Source: Turritopsis dohrnii
Lineage: Eukaryota > Cnidaria > Hydrozoa > Anthoathecata > Oceaniidae
Length of the DNA stretch: 64,000 bases
Assembly: GCA_027922465.2 (NCBI GenBank)
Contig: BQMF02000299.1
Location: 186,001 to 250,000 of the forward strand
Direction of reading: 5' to 3'
Shown here: positions 35,786-45,634 of the stretch, one piece after another
Numbering within the stretch: the first letter of the stretch is position 1
Layout of the letters: every line of letters begins with the position of its first letter
Program-made: the position numbers and the translations under genes
The notes under the pieces: model-generated
The model's input: only the letters and a program-made list of their open reading frames with translations
Databases searched by the model: none
What the model was told of the DNA's origin: nothing

Positions 35786-38700
35786 TAAGAATGTTTAGCT
35801 AACTGAAAGTCTTCACTGTGCATCTCATAATCATTGCGATTGTTCTTCGGTCGAACAGGATTACGCATGCGGAAGAGTATAGATGCCCTTTCATACCAAG
35901 CGATATCTTTTTTTGGCCAACGGAAGGTGTTATTTGTTCCACATTTTTCCATGCATCGTACTTTTATGTCATCATCTAGAATCTGATAAAAGAAACCAGT
36001 TCCATTAAATAGGTAATCTTAGATATAATTATATTGATTTTCTTGATGACTACTTATAATAGTAAATTATAAGGGCTAAGCTTTTCACAACGTTCATGCA
36101 AGTATACTTGTACAAACCTCCTCTACTGTTCCTGGGTACCAATCATCATCATATATTACAACAACCCAGTCTCCTACCACTACCTCATTAACAGTGCTAA
36201 TCTCCTGTGCTATTCTCTGTATGGTCTCCACTTCCTCATAGCTGTCACGATTATAGCAAGCATCATTGTCTTCTCCCAAGTTTTCATCATCAATGGCAAT
36301 CGAAATACCTTTTCTCTTTTGTTTGCTCCATCTGGGAAAAATAGAATTTGATCCTTATGATTTCTGTACATTACCTTAATTCAAAGTTATTGCCATTTTA
36401 AATACTAATTTAGTCTTTATCTTATCTTGAGAATAATGACCGAATCTGTTTTCTTGTCACATATTCAGTTGGCAAAAGATGCTTCCTTATCATAAGGTGG
36501 GCTTCCTCAGGACTGACCTTTTTACCAGATTCTTCACCAGCCATGAAAATTTCCAACAGTATACTTTTCTGCTTAGCTGTATATCTGAAATGCTTGCGCA
36601 CAGGTAAGGCCCATCCTTTCGTAGAACAGGAATGCATTCTTCTATCATCATAACTGTTGACAAGTATGGAAACCGAAGTTGACGAGCTCTGCTGAGACTC
36701 TGCAACTATACCTTTCATGTGGCATACAAATGATTTTTTAGCTCGGTCTAGCATCGAGTTAGTGCCAACCGTGGTATGTTGCTCAGACAGCTGGTGTTCT
36801 TCCAGATCTGCATCATTCTCAAATGATTGTCTGCAGCCAACCACTGGACAAAACTTGAAGCTGTTGATCATTCTATCCATCCTTGGTCTTTTATTGCTAG
36901 AAATATATGAGAACTTGCTTGTTGCAGTAAATTCCTTCACAATGGAAGCTCCCGATTGAAACACTACTTCTGAATACTGCCACTTTTTGCCTTTACCAAT
37001 GCCAAAGTATCGCCACATCAACATATAATCTTCATGGAACTCAAAGGAATGATACTGCCTAATTTTTGCTATTGTTGATGAACCATGCAGCTTCGTTTTC
37101 GTTTTATCAATAATAACTACAGAAACATCCGCATTTCGTATGCCTTTTCCATGATGTAATGCATCATAGATATCTTCTGCTGCCAAAAGATCATTGCCAG
37201 CATCAATGTAACTTCTGATGACACACTTGGCACCAGCTGACTCACGATCACACTGATCCCTTCCACGACAGGGTTCGTTGTAATCATATCGTTTTAAATG
37301 CATCTGTTTTCCTTTACATAACTTGTGCAGTGCCTCACAATAAAAATTCCCATGATACCCAGATGCATTGTCTGACTTTGCATACAACTTATTTATGCTT
37401 GGAAATTCTTTTCTAACTTTATCAAGGAAAATCTCTGCCAAACACAGTGAATCAGATAAACCTTGGTCACATCTTGTAAGGGCAGAAAAATACACCTTTT
37501 TCATCAGGGTTCTGTTATCTGGCTTGTGAAAAAGAACATCTGCATGAAGGCTCGTGCCCTTCTTGCCAAAGTATTCCTTTTGGCCTTCTCTATATTTTGT
37601 TGGTAAAACCTTTTGGCAATAGTCTTTGAGCCAGAAAGCTGTCTCATCATCTAATTCATCAAAGGCCTTGATCTTAGCTAGGCGCTGCTCTGCATCTCTA
37701 AGCTGATGATTTATATATCCCTTAACATCATCTATGGCCATCTTAACATCATACAATAAATCTTCATCTTCCTTTTCAGCTGCAAGTTTCTCCATTTTTA
37801 CTAAGGCTGAGAAAAGGTTCTGGCAATCATTGCAATCAAGGTCATCAACTAAACTCTCTTCTACCAAATCATGGTCTGTTACGTCAGAAAGAGCAAATGT
37901 TGTAGAATGGCTTTTGTAATTTGAGGAAGGATCACAATGTAACTGAAAGTTGGTTTTAAGATAACGTTTTCCATTTCCAAGATCTTGTACAATGGCCTTT
38001 TCCATATGCTCACCTGCTATTTTTATCAACATTGCGAAACCACTCATTCCAGCTGCTGTCATATCATCTAGGCCAGCCAGAGCTTTCCTTTGGGATGGCT
38101 TGATTCCTCTCAGTATTCGCCACAAAGATTGGTCAGAAAGAGATTCATATGATAATTCACCACAAATTTCTTTATAATAGGAAATTGCATGACTGTAGCG
38201 CATTGTTAAAACAGCATTAGCAACTCTATGTTCTTCTCCACTATCGAATACTATTTTGTTGACCCCATATGCTACATCTTGAATAAATCCACTTGAAAAC
38301 AGAAAATCAAGGAAATGTTCAATTTTTTCTTTTGAAACCCTGTTCCTCGTGTGTTTTTCTTTCTGGGGAAGAACAAGCTTTGAATTTTCCTTTTGCAATT
38401 TCCGTGCCTGGTCTACGCTATACTTGGAGCAGTTAAAATAGTTCATTATTTCTTCTTTGGTATATTTTTCATGGTTGACTAGTGTGAGTATGATTAACTG
38501 TCCCAAAGAATCACTTTCAATATACTGTCTCAATAAAACTATTAGGTCATCTGGTACATGTTGACTATCATCAAGTGGGTCACGCAAAACCATTTCAATG
38601 AAATCTTGTGACTGTCCAGGTGCTATAGCTTCTGCAAATTTTTTCTCAAGATTCTCTTGCATTCTGTTAAACTTTTGCCGTAACTTCTGCTTAGTACCTT

Positions 38701-39479
38701 CACTTAAGGCTGATATTTTCTTTTGCTTAATCTGATATGATATGGGACTAGTAACCAAAGAGGTGCTTAATTGTTCCACAGCTGTTGCTCCTCTGTGAAT
38801 ATCTTCTTCTTGAATAATAACCTCTTCTGGCACGTAATCTGCATCATAAGGGGTGCTGTTTCGAATTGGTGACTCTTCCAAAACTTGTAGTTTGTTAATA
38901 TTGGTTGCAAGTTTGAGGTGTTTGTAACAAAATGCAGATCCAATCGGCAGTGTTGAATTGGTGTGCTCATTGTACAAGGACTGGTCGTGTTGGTGGTTTT
39001 TTTCCATAGCTGTATTCATGATCTTGGTGCTGGCATCCATTTGGAGCCTTCCATCCAATACCAGCAGAAAAGCGATGATATGCACATAGTTGCACATCAG
39101 CAGGCAATACTTTCTCTAGTCTATTTTCTATCAGAATTTTCTCATTATAACCAATCGAAGATTTGAGCTAGATATATAAAAATGCACTAAAAAAATCTAA
39201 ACTGACATTACCATGTGAGAAAAAATGGTAAAAAGTATGCAGTATGTATACCTTCAAAATTTTGAAGTGAGAAGAAATATCTGCATCAAGTTCTTGAACA
39301 CTATACATTCCATCTCTATTCCAACGTGTAAATGGACCACATAGCTTATCATTGAAACAAAAGCATTTTTCATAAGGGTTCTTTTTTTTCTCTTTTGACA
39401 AGGCCATTTTCTGACTATCTACTATCTTGTAAGCGGAGTAGAATGCTCTGTTCTCACAGATCTGATCTACGGAAGCCAT
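35786..39479 (-). pseudogene. Putative transposase of the TTAA element
   Basis: Minus-strand gene in four exons: 39479-39252 (ATG, MASVDQIC), about 39154-36425, about 36333-36118 and 35978-35786. Exon 2 begins LEKVLPADVQLCAYHR and then changes frame near 38990, so this copy is slightly damaged. It then runs for about 850 open codons. Features: a helical Lys-rich region, SLWRILRGIKPSQRKALAGL, LYAKSDNASGYHGNFYCEAL with a likely catalytic Asp, RYDYNEPCRGRDQCDRESAG with another Asp-rich motif and a C2H2 finger (CPVVGCRQSF ... HQLSEQH). Exon 3 has VGDWVVVIYDDDWYPG, a Tudor/chromo-like beta strand pattern; exon 4 ends in CMEKCG, FRWPKKDIAWY. I have seen this architecture in cnidarian and mollusc hypothetical proteins but cannot name its superfamily. 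RNase-H-fold DDE activity is inferred. Confidence 0.75.
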
Positions 39480-39587
39480 TGCATTGCACAAATTCCCACA
39501 AAATATGCTAAAAATAACTTTTCAAATGTCATAAAGCTAAATTTAGTATTATTATCATTGCACAGATAGCTATGTGATATTTTTTAA

Positions 39588-40511
39588 AAAGTTGTTTACA
39601 AACCGGAAGATGGATCTTTGCTGGGTACCCAGACTTTCAAATATTGCCTGTTTTTTATTCAAAGCATTACCTATGCATGGTACATGAATAATATTAAGCT
39701 TCTCCAAATATGCTTAAGTGGTTAACAACAACCTAATTTCATTTTTCAAGCTGTAAAATCATCGTTGCTAAGTGTAATTGCTGGTTGCTAGGGAAATCTT
39801 TCAATTTCCGGTACAGCAAAAATAGTGAATTTCAACTTTATTTTGTGACTAGTCTGAAAGAGGGCACATGATTTTCTTTTGTGAATATGATAAGGCATTG
39901 AAGTATCTTCCAAAATAACATTAAACCAACATGACAAGACCTTGGCCGCTGCCATTATGGGCCGTGGCATTTGGTAAACTTTATCAAAATGGTAAAGTTT
40001 GCGGAAGCACTCCTCCCCAGGCCCTTGTGTGCACATGATTTTTTTTCCATTAATTTGAAGAGGAGGCATAGCACTTTTAATCCCACCAAAAACAATCATG
40101 TGCACTCCTTTCCCTTAACAGATAATTAGGTCCAAATGCAGTCGAAAAGGAAAAAAATTAAGTATTCGGGCCATGATTTCTAGACAGCAAAAAGTTTAAG
40201 GACCCTGAAATTTGGTTGCATGGAGGAATTTACACCATACTTCCATGAAATGCACTTGAAATATATTTCAGAGCAATATGTCTTGGTAATTTGATGTTTA
40301 AAAGTGCAGATTCATTCTGTAGGTGCTTTTTCCACAAAAATGGGCCAAACTTTAGGGCCCAAAATCTTGGCAGCCGACAAGAATTTTCCAAAAGATTTTT
40401 ACCTGATGTCAGTATACATAGTTTTGATCATAATATCCAAAAATAAGCAAAATTTAAGGATATCACTTCTTTACTTTGTTTGATTTGTCTGATTCTTACA
40501 GATAATGGCTC
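39588..40511 (-). repeat. Right inverted repeat of the TTAA element
   Basis: Inverted partner of 34841-35769. Confidence 0.93.
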
Positions 40512-40515
40512 TTAA
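40512..40515 (+). repeat. TTAA target duplication, right
   Basis: Matches 34837-34840. Confidence 0.9.
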
Positions 40516-40927
40516 TTACATTCAAAATAACTTTGGTTTATTCACAGTTGACAGATTTGCCGATAATACGGACACTAAATTGGAAAGGTTTAATTCGAAA
40601 AGTTCATTGTCCAAATTCAGAAGCCGTAAATGATTTTACTTGTCAATGGAAAGACGAATTTAATTGGCTTTGTCCACCAATTTACCTAATAGGAAAGACG
40701 CTTCAACATTTGAGAGAGTGCAACGGTAGAGGAGTATTGTTTGTCCCGATGTGGAAGTCGTCTTATTTTTGGCCTTTGCTGACAACCAACGGCATAGATT
40801 TTCTTCCTTTTGTGAAGCATTATTTAATTGTAGATCCCTATTTTTTTAACCGTTCGACAATCAAGTCTGTTTTTGAAGGATATGCCAAATTTTATTCTTT
40901 AGGTTTGTACATAGATTTTTCTCGCTA
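40516..40927 (+). pseudogene. DIRS-like RNase H, part 2
   Basis: Continuation of the polymerase after the TTAA insertion. YIQNNFGLFTVDRFADN joins the frame interrupted at 34836; a frameshift near 40605 leads to VHCPNSEAVNDFTCQW, NWLCPPIYLI and VPMWKSSYFWPLL, the conserved C-terminal block of DIRS-type RNase H. Stops at 40926-40928. Confidence 0.82.
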
Positions 40928-40929
40928 AA

Positions 40930-41132
40930 TATATTGAAAGTACAAGTATGGCTACTTATAATGATTAGAAAAAAAAAATCGGGATTACTGGGTTAACTGA
41001 TCAGATTGCTATACAATATCTATGCAAACATAATTTCTAATAATTCGTTATTTTCTTTTTCATCATTCAATACTAAATCCTGTTGGGAATCACTGTTGGT
41101 TATTGTTGATGTTGTGGCAATCATATTAATAC
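40930..41132. other. Short non-coding stretch
   Basis: Sequence following the RNase H stop, perhaps DIRS-like DNA upstream of the X insertion. No coding signal. Confidence 0.4.
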
Positions 41133-41293
41133 TAGTATCCCGGGTAAAAACCTTTTACCGAACTTAACTTCGAAAATATTAGGTCAAATCCACCATTCCC
41201 GTGTACGTACCCCGTGACGAAAAAATAAATCATAGAATCGCAACTCATCCCAGGCGGCGTCGCTCGCCACCCATGTTCAGTATGCGTTGTGTC
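41133..41293 (+). repeat. Repeat X, copy 1 (short, uninterrupted)
   Basis: Starts ACTAGTATCCCGGGTAAAA and contains CGGCGTCGCTCGCCACCC then ATGTTCAGTATGCG. The same blocks occur inverted at 62757-62135, and the last piece at 45167-45147, with A1 in between. This copy lacks about 450 internal bases present in copy 2. It preserves the empty site into which A1 inserted in copy 2. Confidence 0.75.
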
Positions 41294-42210
41294 GCAGAAT
41301 TTAACTCTTGCAAAAGTTTCTTTTCAGCATTAATTTTTTAATTCATTTCTTACATTCGGAAAATTTAAAACAGAAACAAATAGCAACATGGCTCAGAATA
41401 TATATTCATACGCAGAAGAGAAGTAACTTTAATGTAAAAATATGCAATATATAACACAGAACCGTTTACTAAGACATACAAAACCAAACATTGAATAACA
41501 TTACAAAAATGATACCTTCCAACTTTTTCTTTTGTTCAAAAGTTACTTCTGGACTGCAACCATTAATGAATTTTTGAAATGATATAGTTAGTTCTTCCCA
41601 AAACCATCAACATCATGATTAAAACCATGAGTTTCATTTCTTTATGCTTTTTTTATTATTGCCTAAAAGAATAATGTTTCAATTGTAATACCGAAAAAAA
41701 AAAAAGAAACAACAAAAAAAAAGGAAATTCAAGTACGTATTTATCCTAAAAACAATAACTAAGAAGAAAAATTTACACAAAAGATAAAAAGTCACAAATA
41801 AAATCATAAATTCAAAGTTATATACCTAGGCATAGTACGTAAACGATTACCATAACACAAAATATGCATAAACGCGATAAAATATAAACTTAAGAAAAAT
41901 ACAGCCAACAACACTTATTTTTTGTAAGATAGTTTCATTGCACAGTCATTAAATAAGTAAATCTTAAGTAACCCTCTCGACATTATAACCCATCATGTGC
42001 TTCATTTCTATTTTAACAGATCAAAACATTAAAAAAACATATACAAAAAACCTAATCATGCTATGACGAAATCTAAAGAAAAACAAAACAAAGTAAAAGA
42101 AACTTTGAAAATGTATTAACCTTAAAAATAATAATTAAAAACACAAACGTAATGACAGAATTAGTATAGCTGAAAAATTTTTAACATATGAAAACATTCG
42201 TGGAGCCATT
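41294..42210. other. Non-coding AT-rich DNA
   Basis: Many A and T runs, no coding signal, no terminus recognised. May include the rest of repeat X or the start of B. Confidence 0.5.
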
Positions 42211-43789
42211 TTTTATTTCCAGTTCAAAGCTCCTCTCTGCTGGAAAATTCAAAACACAACAGTAAACATCCCTCTTATCCTTTATGTATCCACTAATACT
42301 AACTGTGTTTAACTAAATAGATACTATTTTAACTTTACCTTTCAATACCAATTCACATCATCATGATAGTAAACAATATTGATCATGTTCTGTAGCCATT
42401 ATGAAACACTTCTAAACTCTTTTACTTTCTGTATTTCATACCTGTAAACAAATTAATAACACTCGATTAACTTTCCAGCATACTTTCCTATTGTAAAGAT
42501 ACACTTTCTCTTTGCTTTCTACTGAAATTCCAATACCATTTTTATACAGTGAAAGTCATAAAAATGCTTTCTTCGTAACTTCATAACTGTGGAGCCATTT
42601 TGAATTAAATAAAATAAGGAACAGCAACTTCGTTACCAAAACAAATCATTAACTGCTTGAGGGACATGCATCTTAATGATTTGATCGTTTTAACTCTGTT
42701 TTTACTCTCTTTTAATGCTGTATTTACAAAATCCGTTTGACTCATGTACTTACGTATATTACTTTATATCTTTTCCAAACAATTTCTCTCCGAAAAGAAG
42801 TAAAACCATTTTCTTCACCAATGTAAATAAACAGCATCCTTTCTGCAGCCATTTTTAAACAACTTCAACTTCATCTACACTACTCTACTGCTGCACTCCC
42901 ATAACTATTTGATAACTATAAAAAGAAATACGTAAACAGCTCGTAAAATTAAAAATAGACTTCCTTCATCTCGTTCTTCGTTTCGTTTTCCTCTGAAAAA
43001 ACCTATATATAAAAAGCAACATCTGTTTAAAAACTCACCTAAGCATGTGGTTATACCTGTTCTTTTATTAATCTAAAATAAAATCTAAAATACAATAACA
43101 ATAAAAGTTTAACAATAAATTGATAACTAAAACGTAAACAAACATTTAAATACATTTAAATACTAACTTGTTCTTCTATTAATCAAAAATAACAGTTTTA
43201 TAATAATACCTTTTGTTCGTTCGATCTTTCTGCAGCTAATTTTTAAAAACTTCACTGCACTTCTTCTGTATATCTAAATATGATTTTTCATTGTAAACAA
43301 ACAACTAACCCGTGTTCTTTTATTAATAAGAGTAAAAGTTTAGCAATAAACATGATAATAAAACGTTTTATAATAATAACAATACCTTCGTGCATACAAA
43401 CCTGTGTTTCTTCGTCAGTTCTTTCGTCGATTTGCTGCCTAAAACAATCAAATTTAAATTAAAATATTCGTATACAAAAAGAAACACGTCTTCTTCGCGA
43501 AGTTTCTTGCTCACGAAATGATCGTTGACAAATTTCGAACGAAGAAGATTGCATTGCTCGCACTCCTCCAAAGACGTTTTTCGGCTGATTTCCACTGCGC
43601 AAACCAAAAATAACAAAACGGAGGAGCATATACTAATCGCGGAAAATCAAAAAAAGTGTTCTCGCCTCTACGTGGTTTTACGACAAAAAGGGAAAAAATA
43701 AGAAGGATTTGACCGTGAAAAAAAAATAAATATGTCACTCTCTAAAATAAAAGTGGGATGCACAATCGCGGATTATTATAATAAGATAA
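42211..43789 (+). repeat. Dispersed repeat B, copy 2
   Basis: Direct-orientation copy of 5374-6512, with extra blocks near 42940-42965 and 43100-43600. Ends in the same GCGGATTATTATAATAAG motif and is followed at once by a minisatellite. Non-coding. Confidence 0.85.
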
Positions 43790-43950
43790 TATTTACTGGC
43801 CCGTTAATGTCTGTGTATGCTTGACGTGGCATTATAATCAATATTGTCCGGCCCGTTGGTGTCTGTGTGTGCACAGCGCGGCATTATATTCAATATTTAC
43901 TGGCCCGTTGGTGTCTGTATGTGGACGGCGTGGCATTATAATCAACGTTG
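43790..43950 (+). repeat. Minisatellite, about 57 bp x 3
   Basis: Three units of the form CTGGCCCGTTGGTGTCTGTG ... CGTGGCATTATAATCAATAT, with a few differences each. Lies between repeat B and the recombinase fragment. Confidence 0.85.
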
Positions 43951-44059
43951 CTTCGTACAAAGAAATTTTCAACAGGTATGTGAGTATTAATAGTTTTATC
44001 TCCAATTTTCTTAGACTCCATATCGTGTGGAATTTGGGAGAAATTAGACGAAATCGAAA

Positions 44060-44455
44060 ATCCTCACTTAAGAGAAGTCGCATCGTCACTTCCGAGTTTC
44101 ATAACAGCTGCTCACGCAGACTCTACATTACTAAAGTACAAACCAGCATGGAAGAAGTGGATTAGCTGGTGCACCAAATTCCCTGCGGTTAATCCGTGTC
44201 CTGCAGACCCTTTTACGTTGCTATTTACATCAACAATATTGTTTCTAATAATGGGAAGATAGGTACGGTCAAAAGTGCAGCTTTAGGAATTCGATGGGGA
44301 TATATTACCTCCGGTCAAAGATCTCCTACAGACAGTCCGTTCGTAAAGTTAGCCATAGAGGGAGGGAAAAGAATAATCACAAGCAGGGGAGAGACGAAGA
44401 ACCAGAAGGAACCAATCAGTTTAGACTTATTGAAGGAAATTATTGAAACTTACGG
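44060..44455 (+). pseudogene. Tyrosine-recombinase fragment (DIRS type), N-terminal core-binding part
   Basis: Two overlapping frames carry LREVASSLPSFITAAHADST, LLKYKPAWKKWISWC, then (after a shift near 44200) FYVAIYINNI, GTVKSAALGIRWGYI, SPFVKLAIEGGKR and EPISLDLLKEIIETYG. This is the helical core-binding domain of DIRS/Ngaro tyrosine recombinases, which integrate circular cDNA. The catalytic domain with the Arg/His/Arg/Tyr residues is missing: at about 44455 the sequence changes to a BEL/Pao-like fragment. Fits as the 3' gene of the DIRS-like element upstream. Confidence 0.72.
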
Positions 44456-44575
44456 GTCAATGTGTTACTTGCCAGCGTCACAAATCAAGACCAATGGAAG
44501 TCAAGATGGCCGATCTACCAATCGATAGGATCAAGATAGCCACTCCTCCATTCCACCAGACTGGGGTTGATTTAC
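44443..44575 (+). pseudogene. BEL/Pao-like integrase fragment
   Basis: In one frame: LTGQCVTCQRHKSRPMEV, then MADLPIDRI, PPFHQTGVDL. The Cys-x2-Cys, MADLP and TGVD order is that of the zinc region and the start of the integrase core in BEL/Pao retroelements. Only about 44 codons remain, joined within a few bases to the recombinase fragment, so the junction is a recombination or deletion scar. Confidence 0.7.
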
Positions 44576-45164
44576 ATTGGACTAAAGTTACTTCTATTCT
44601 GCGTATACAATATATATTTCTTTGTTGTATTGTCATTCGTTTCTGCATTAAATCTTCTGCATGTAAAAACATGATTTTGGTCTGAAGTAGGGCGTTTAAA
44701 GTGTTGCAATGTTTGTTTCACGTCTCCAGGGTAAAAAATAATTTTACAAAACCTTTTTTCAGTTTTATTATGATTTGTTTTACGTACAAGTTACTTTGCA
44801 TTTTCTGTGTTTCAAAAAAATAGTTTTTGGTCAATAGTAGGGCATTTTAAGTATTGCGATGCCAGGGTAAAAATTTTCATTAGGTAAATAGTTGGTAAAT
44901 AGTTTTGCATGTGTTCTTCATTTCATCTTCTGGGCATAAAAACATGGTTTTGGTCAAAAAGAGGGAATATCGAGAATTTCGATGTTCCAATTTTTATTAT
45001 TATTTTGATGTTTGATTGTTTTATGATCCTCTCTCTCCGTTCAACTCGCATTGACTGGTAAAAATTATTACCAGTTATTACCAGTTATGTTCAACACTTT
45101 ACAACATGGGCAAACTTATCATTGCCAATTCTTCATTTTATTTTTCGTGAACTGGACGCATGCT
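44576..45164. other. Non-coding DNA with three degenerate repeats
   Basis: ACATGNTTTTGGTC followed by TAGGGC/AGGGAA and a TTTCGATG/TTGCGATG block recurs near 44668, 44815 and 44950, suggesting an old tandem repeat with a period of about 140 bp. The last 20 bp or so match the end of repeat X. Confidence 0.5.
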
Positions 45165-45167
45165 GAA
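45165..45167 (+). repeat. Target-site duplication GAA, left of A1
   Basis: GAA precedes TAGTCAGGG and follows the other end at 62132-62134. The X-copy-1 site at 41.28 kb carries a single GAA (as TTC on the plus strand) at the corresponding point. Confidence 0.82.
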
Positions 45168-45634
45168 TAGTCAGGGAGCAATTGGAAATTTTTTTTTATT
45201 TTAAGAGGGACATTGTAATGATTACTTGGCTGAATCAAGTGCTATATGAGGATGACAAATCCATTTACCGGACATTTGAAAAGTACCAATTTCGTCAATC
45301 CGGACCAAATTTAAATATTGATGACGTCATCAATAAATCGAAAAACTTTTTCGACTTTTTTCATATATTTATACATCAATCGAAAGCTAGTTAAATTCTA
45401 AGCATAATGAAACTTATAACTATGCGATAAAAAAGAAAAGAAACGGAGTTACAGAAGATTAAAGAGCTTTTGATGACGTCACACTTTCTTCCGGGTTTAC
45501 AAAAAAAAGGTAAAAAAGGTAAAAAAAGGTTTGTCAATATTTTTTTCAGATAGTAATTGAAAAATACTAACAGTTATTTAAGAAAGAGTGATATTGAAAG
45601 TCAGCAAGAGTCGAAAATTTTATAAATTCACGAT

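Larger units (their letters stand above)
34841..40511. mobile_element. 5.7 kb DNA transposon with TTAA duplications and 0.92 kb inverted repeats
   Basis: Ends GAGCCATTATCTGTAAGAAT and the inverted complement, with inverted repeats of about 929 bp (34841-35769) and 924 bp (39588-40511). It encodes one intron-split minus-strand gene. TTAA duplications occur in piggyBac and Kolobok, but the ends are not the CCC of piggyBac and the protein has no piggyBac motifs I know; a Kolobok-like or unassigned superfamily is possible. It sits in the RNase H domain of the DIRS-like element and is therefore younger. Confidence 0.92.
29740..44455 (+). mobile_element. DIRS-like tyrosine-recombinase retroelement, interrupted several times
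   Basis: Plus-strand parts occur in the order expected for a DIRS/Ngaro-type element: gag-like block (29740-30268), zinc-knuckle remnant near 33192, reverse transcriptase and RNase H (33400-34836 and 40516-40927) and a tyrosine-recombinase fragment (about 44060-44455). They are separated by a Penelope-like element, a TTAA-site DNA transposon and repeat material (X copy 1, repeat B copy 2). The RNase H frame resumes exactly across the TTAA site. That the recombinase piece belongs to the same copy is inference; it could be a second element. Terminal repeats were not found. Confidence 0.6.

Noticed and set aside
35238..40105. 105-codon open frame present in both arms of the TTAA element
   Set aside because: It is duplicated because it lies in the inverted repeats. 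The ORF edge uses GTG, not ATG, and the protein has no recognisable features.
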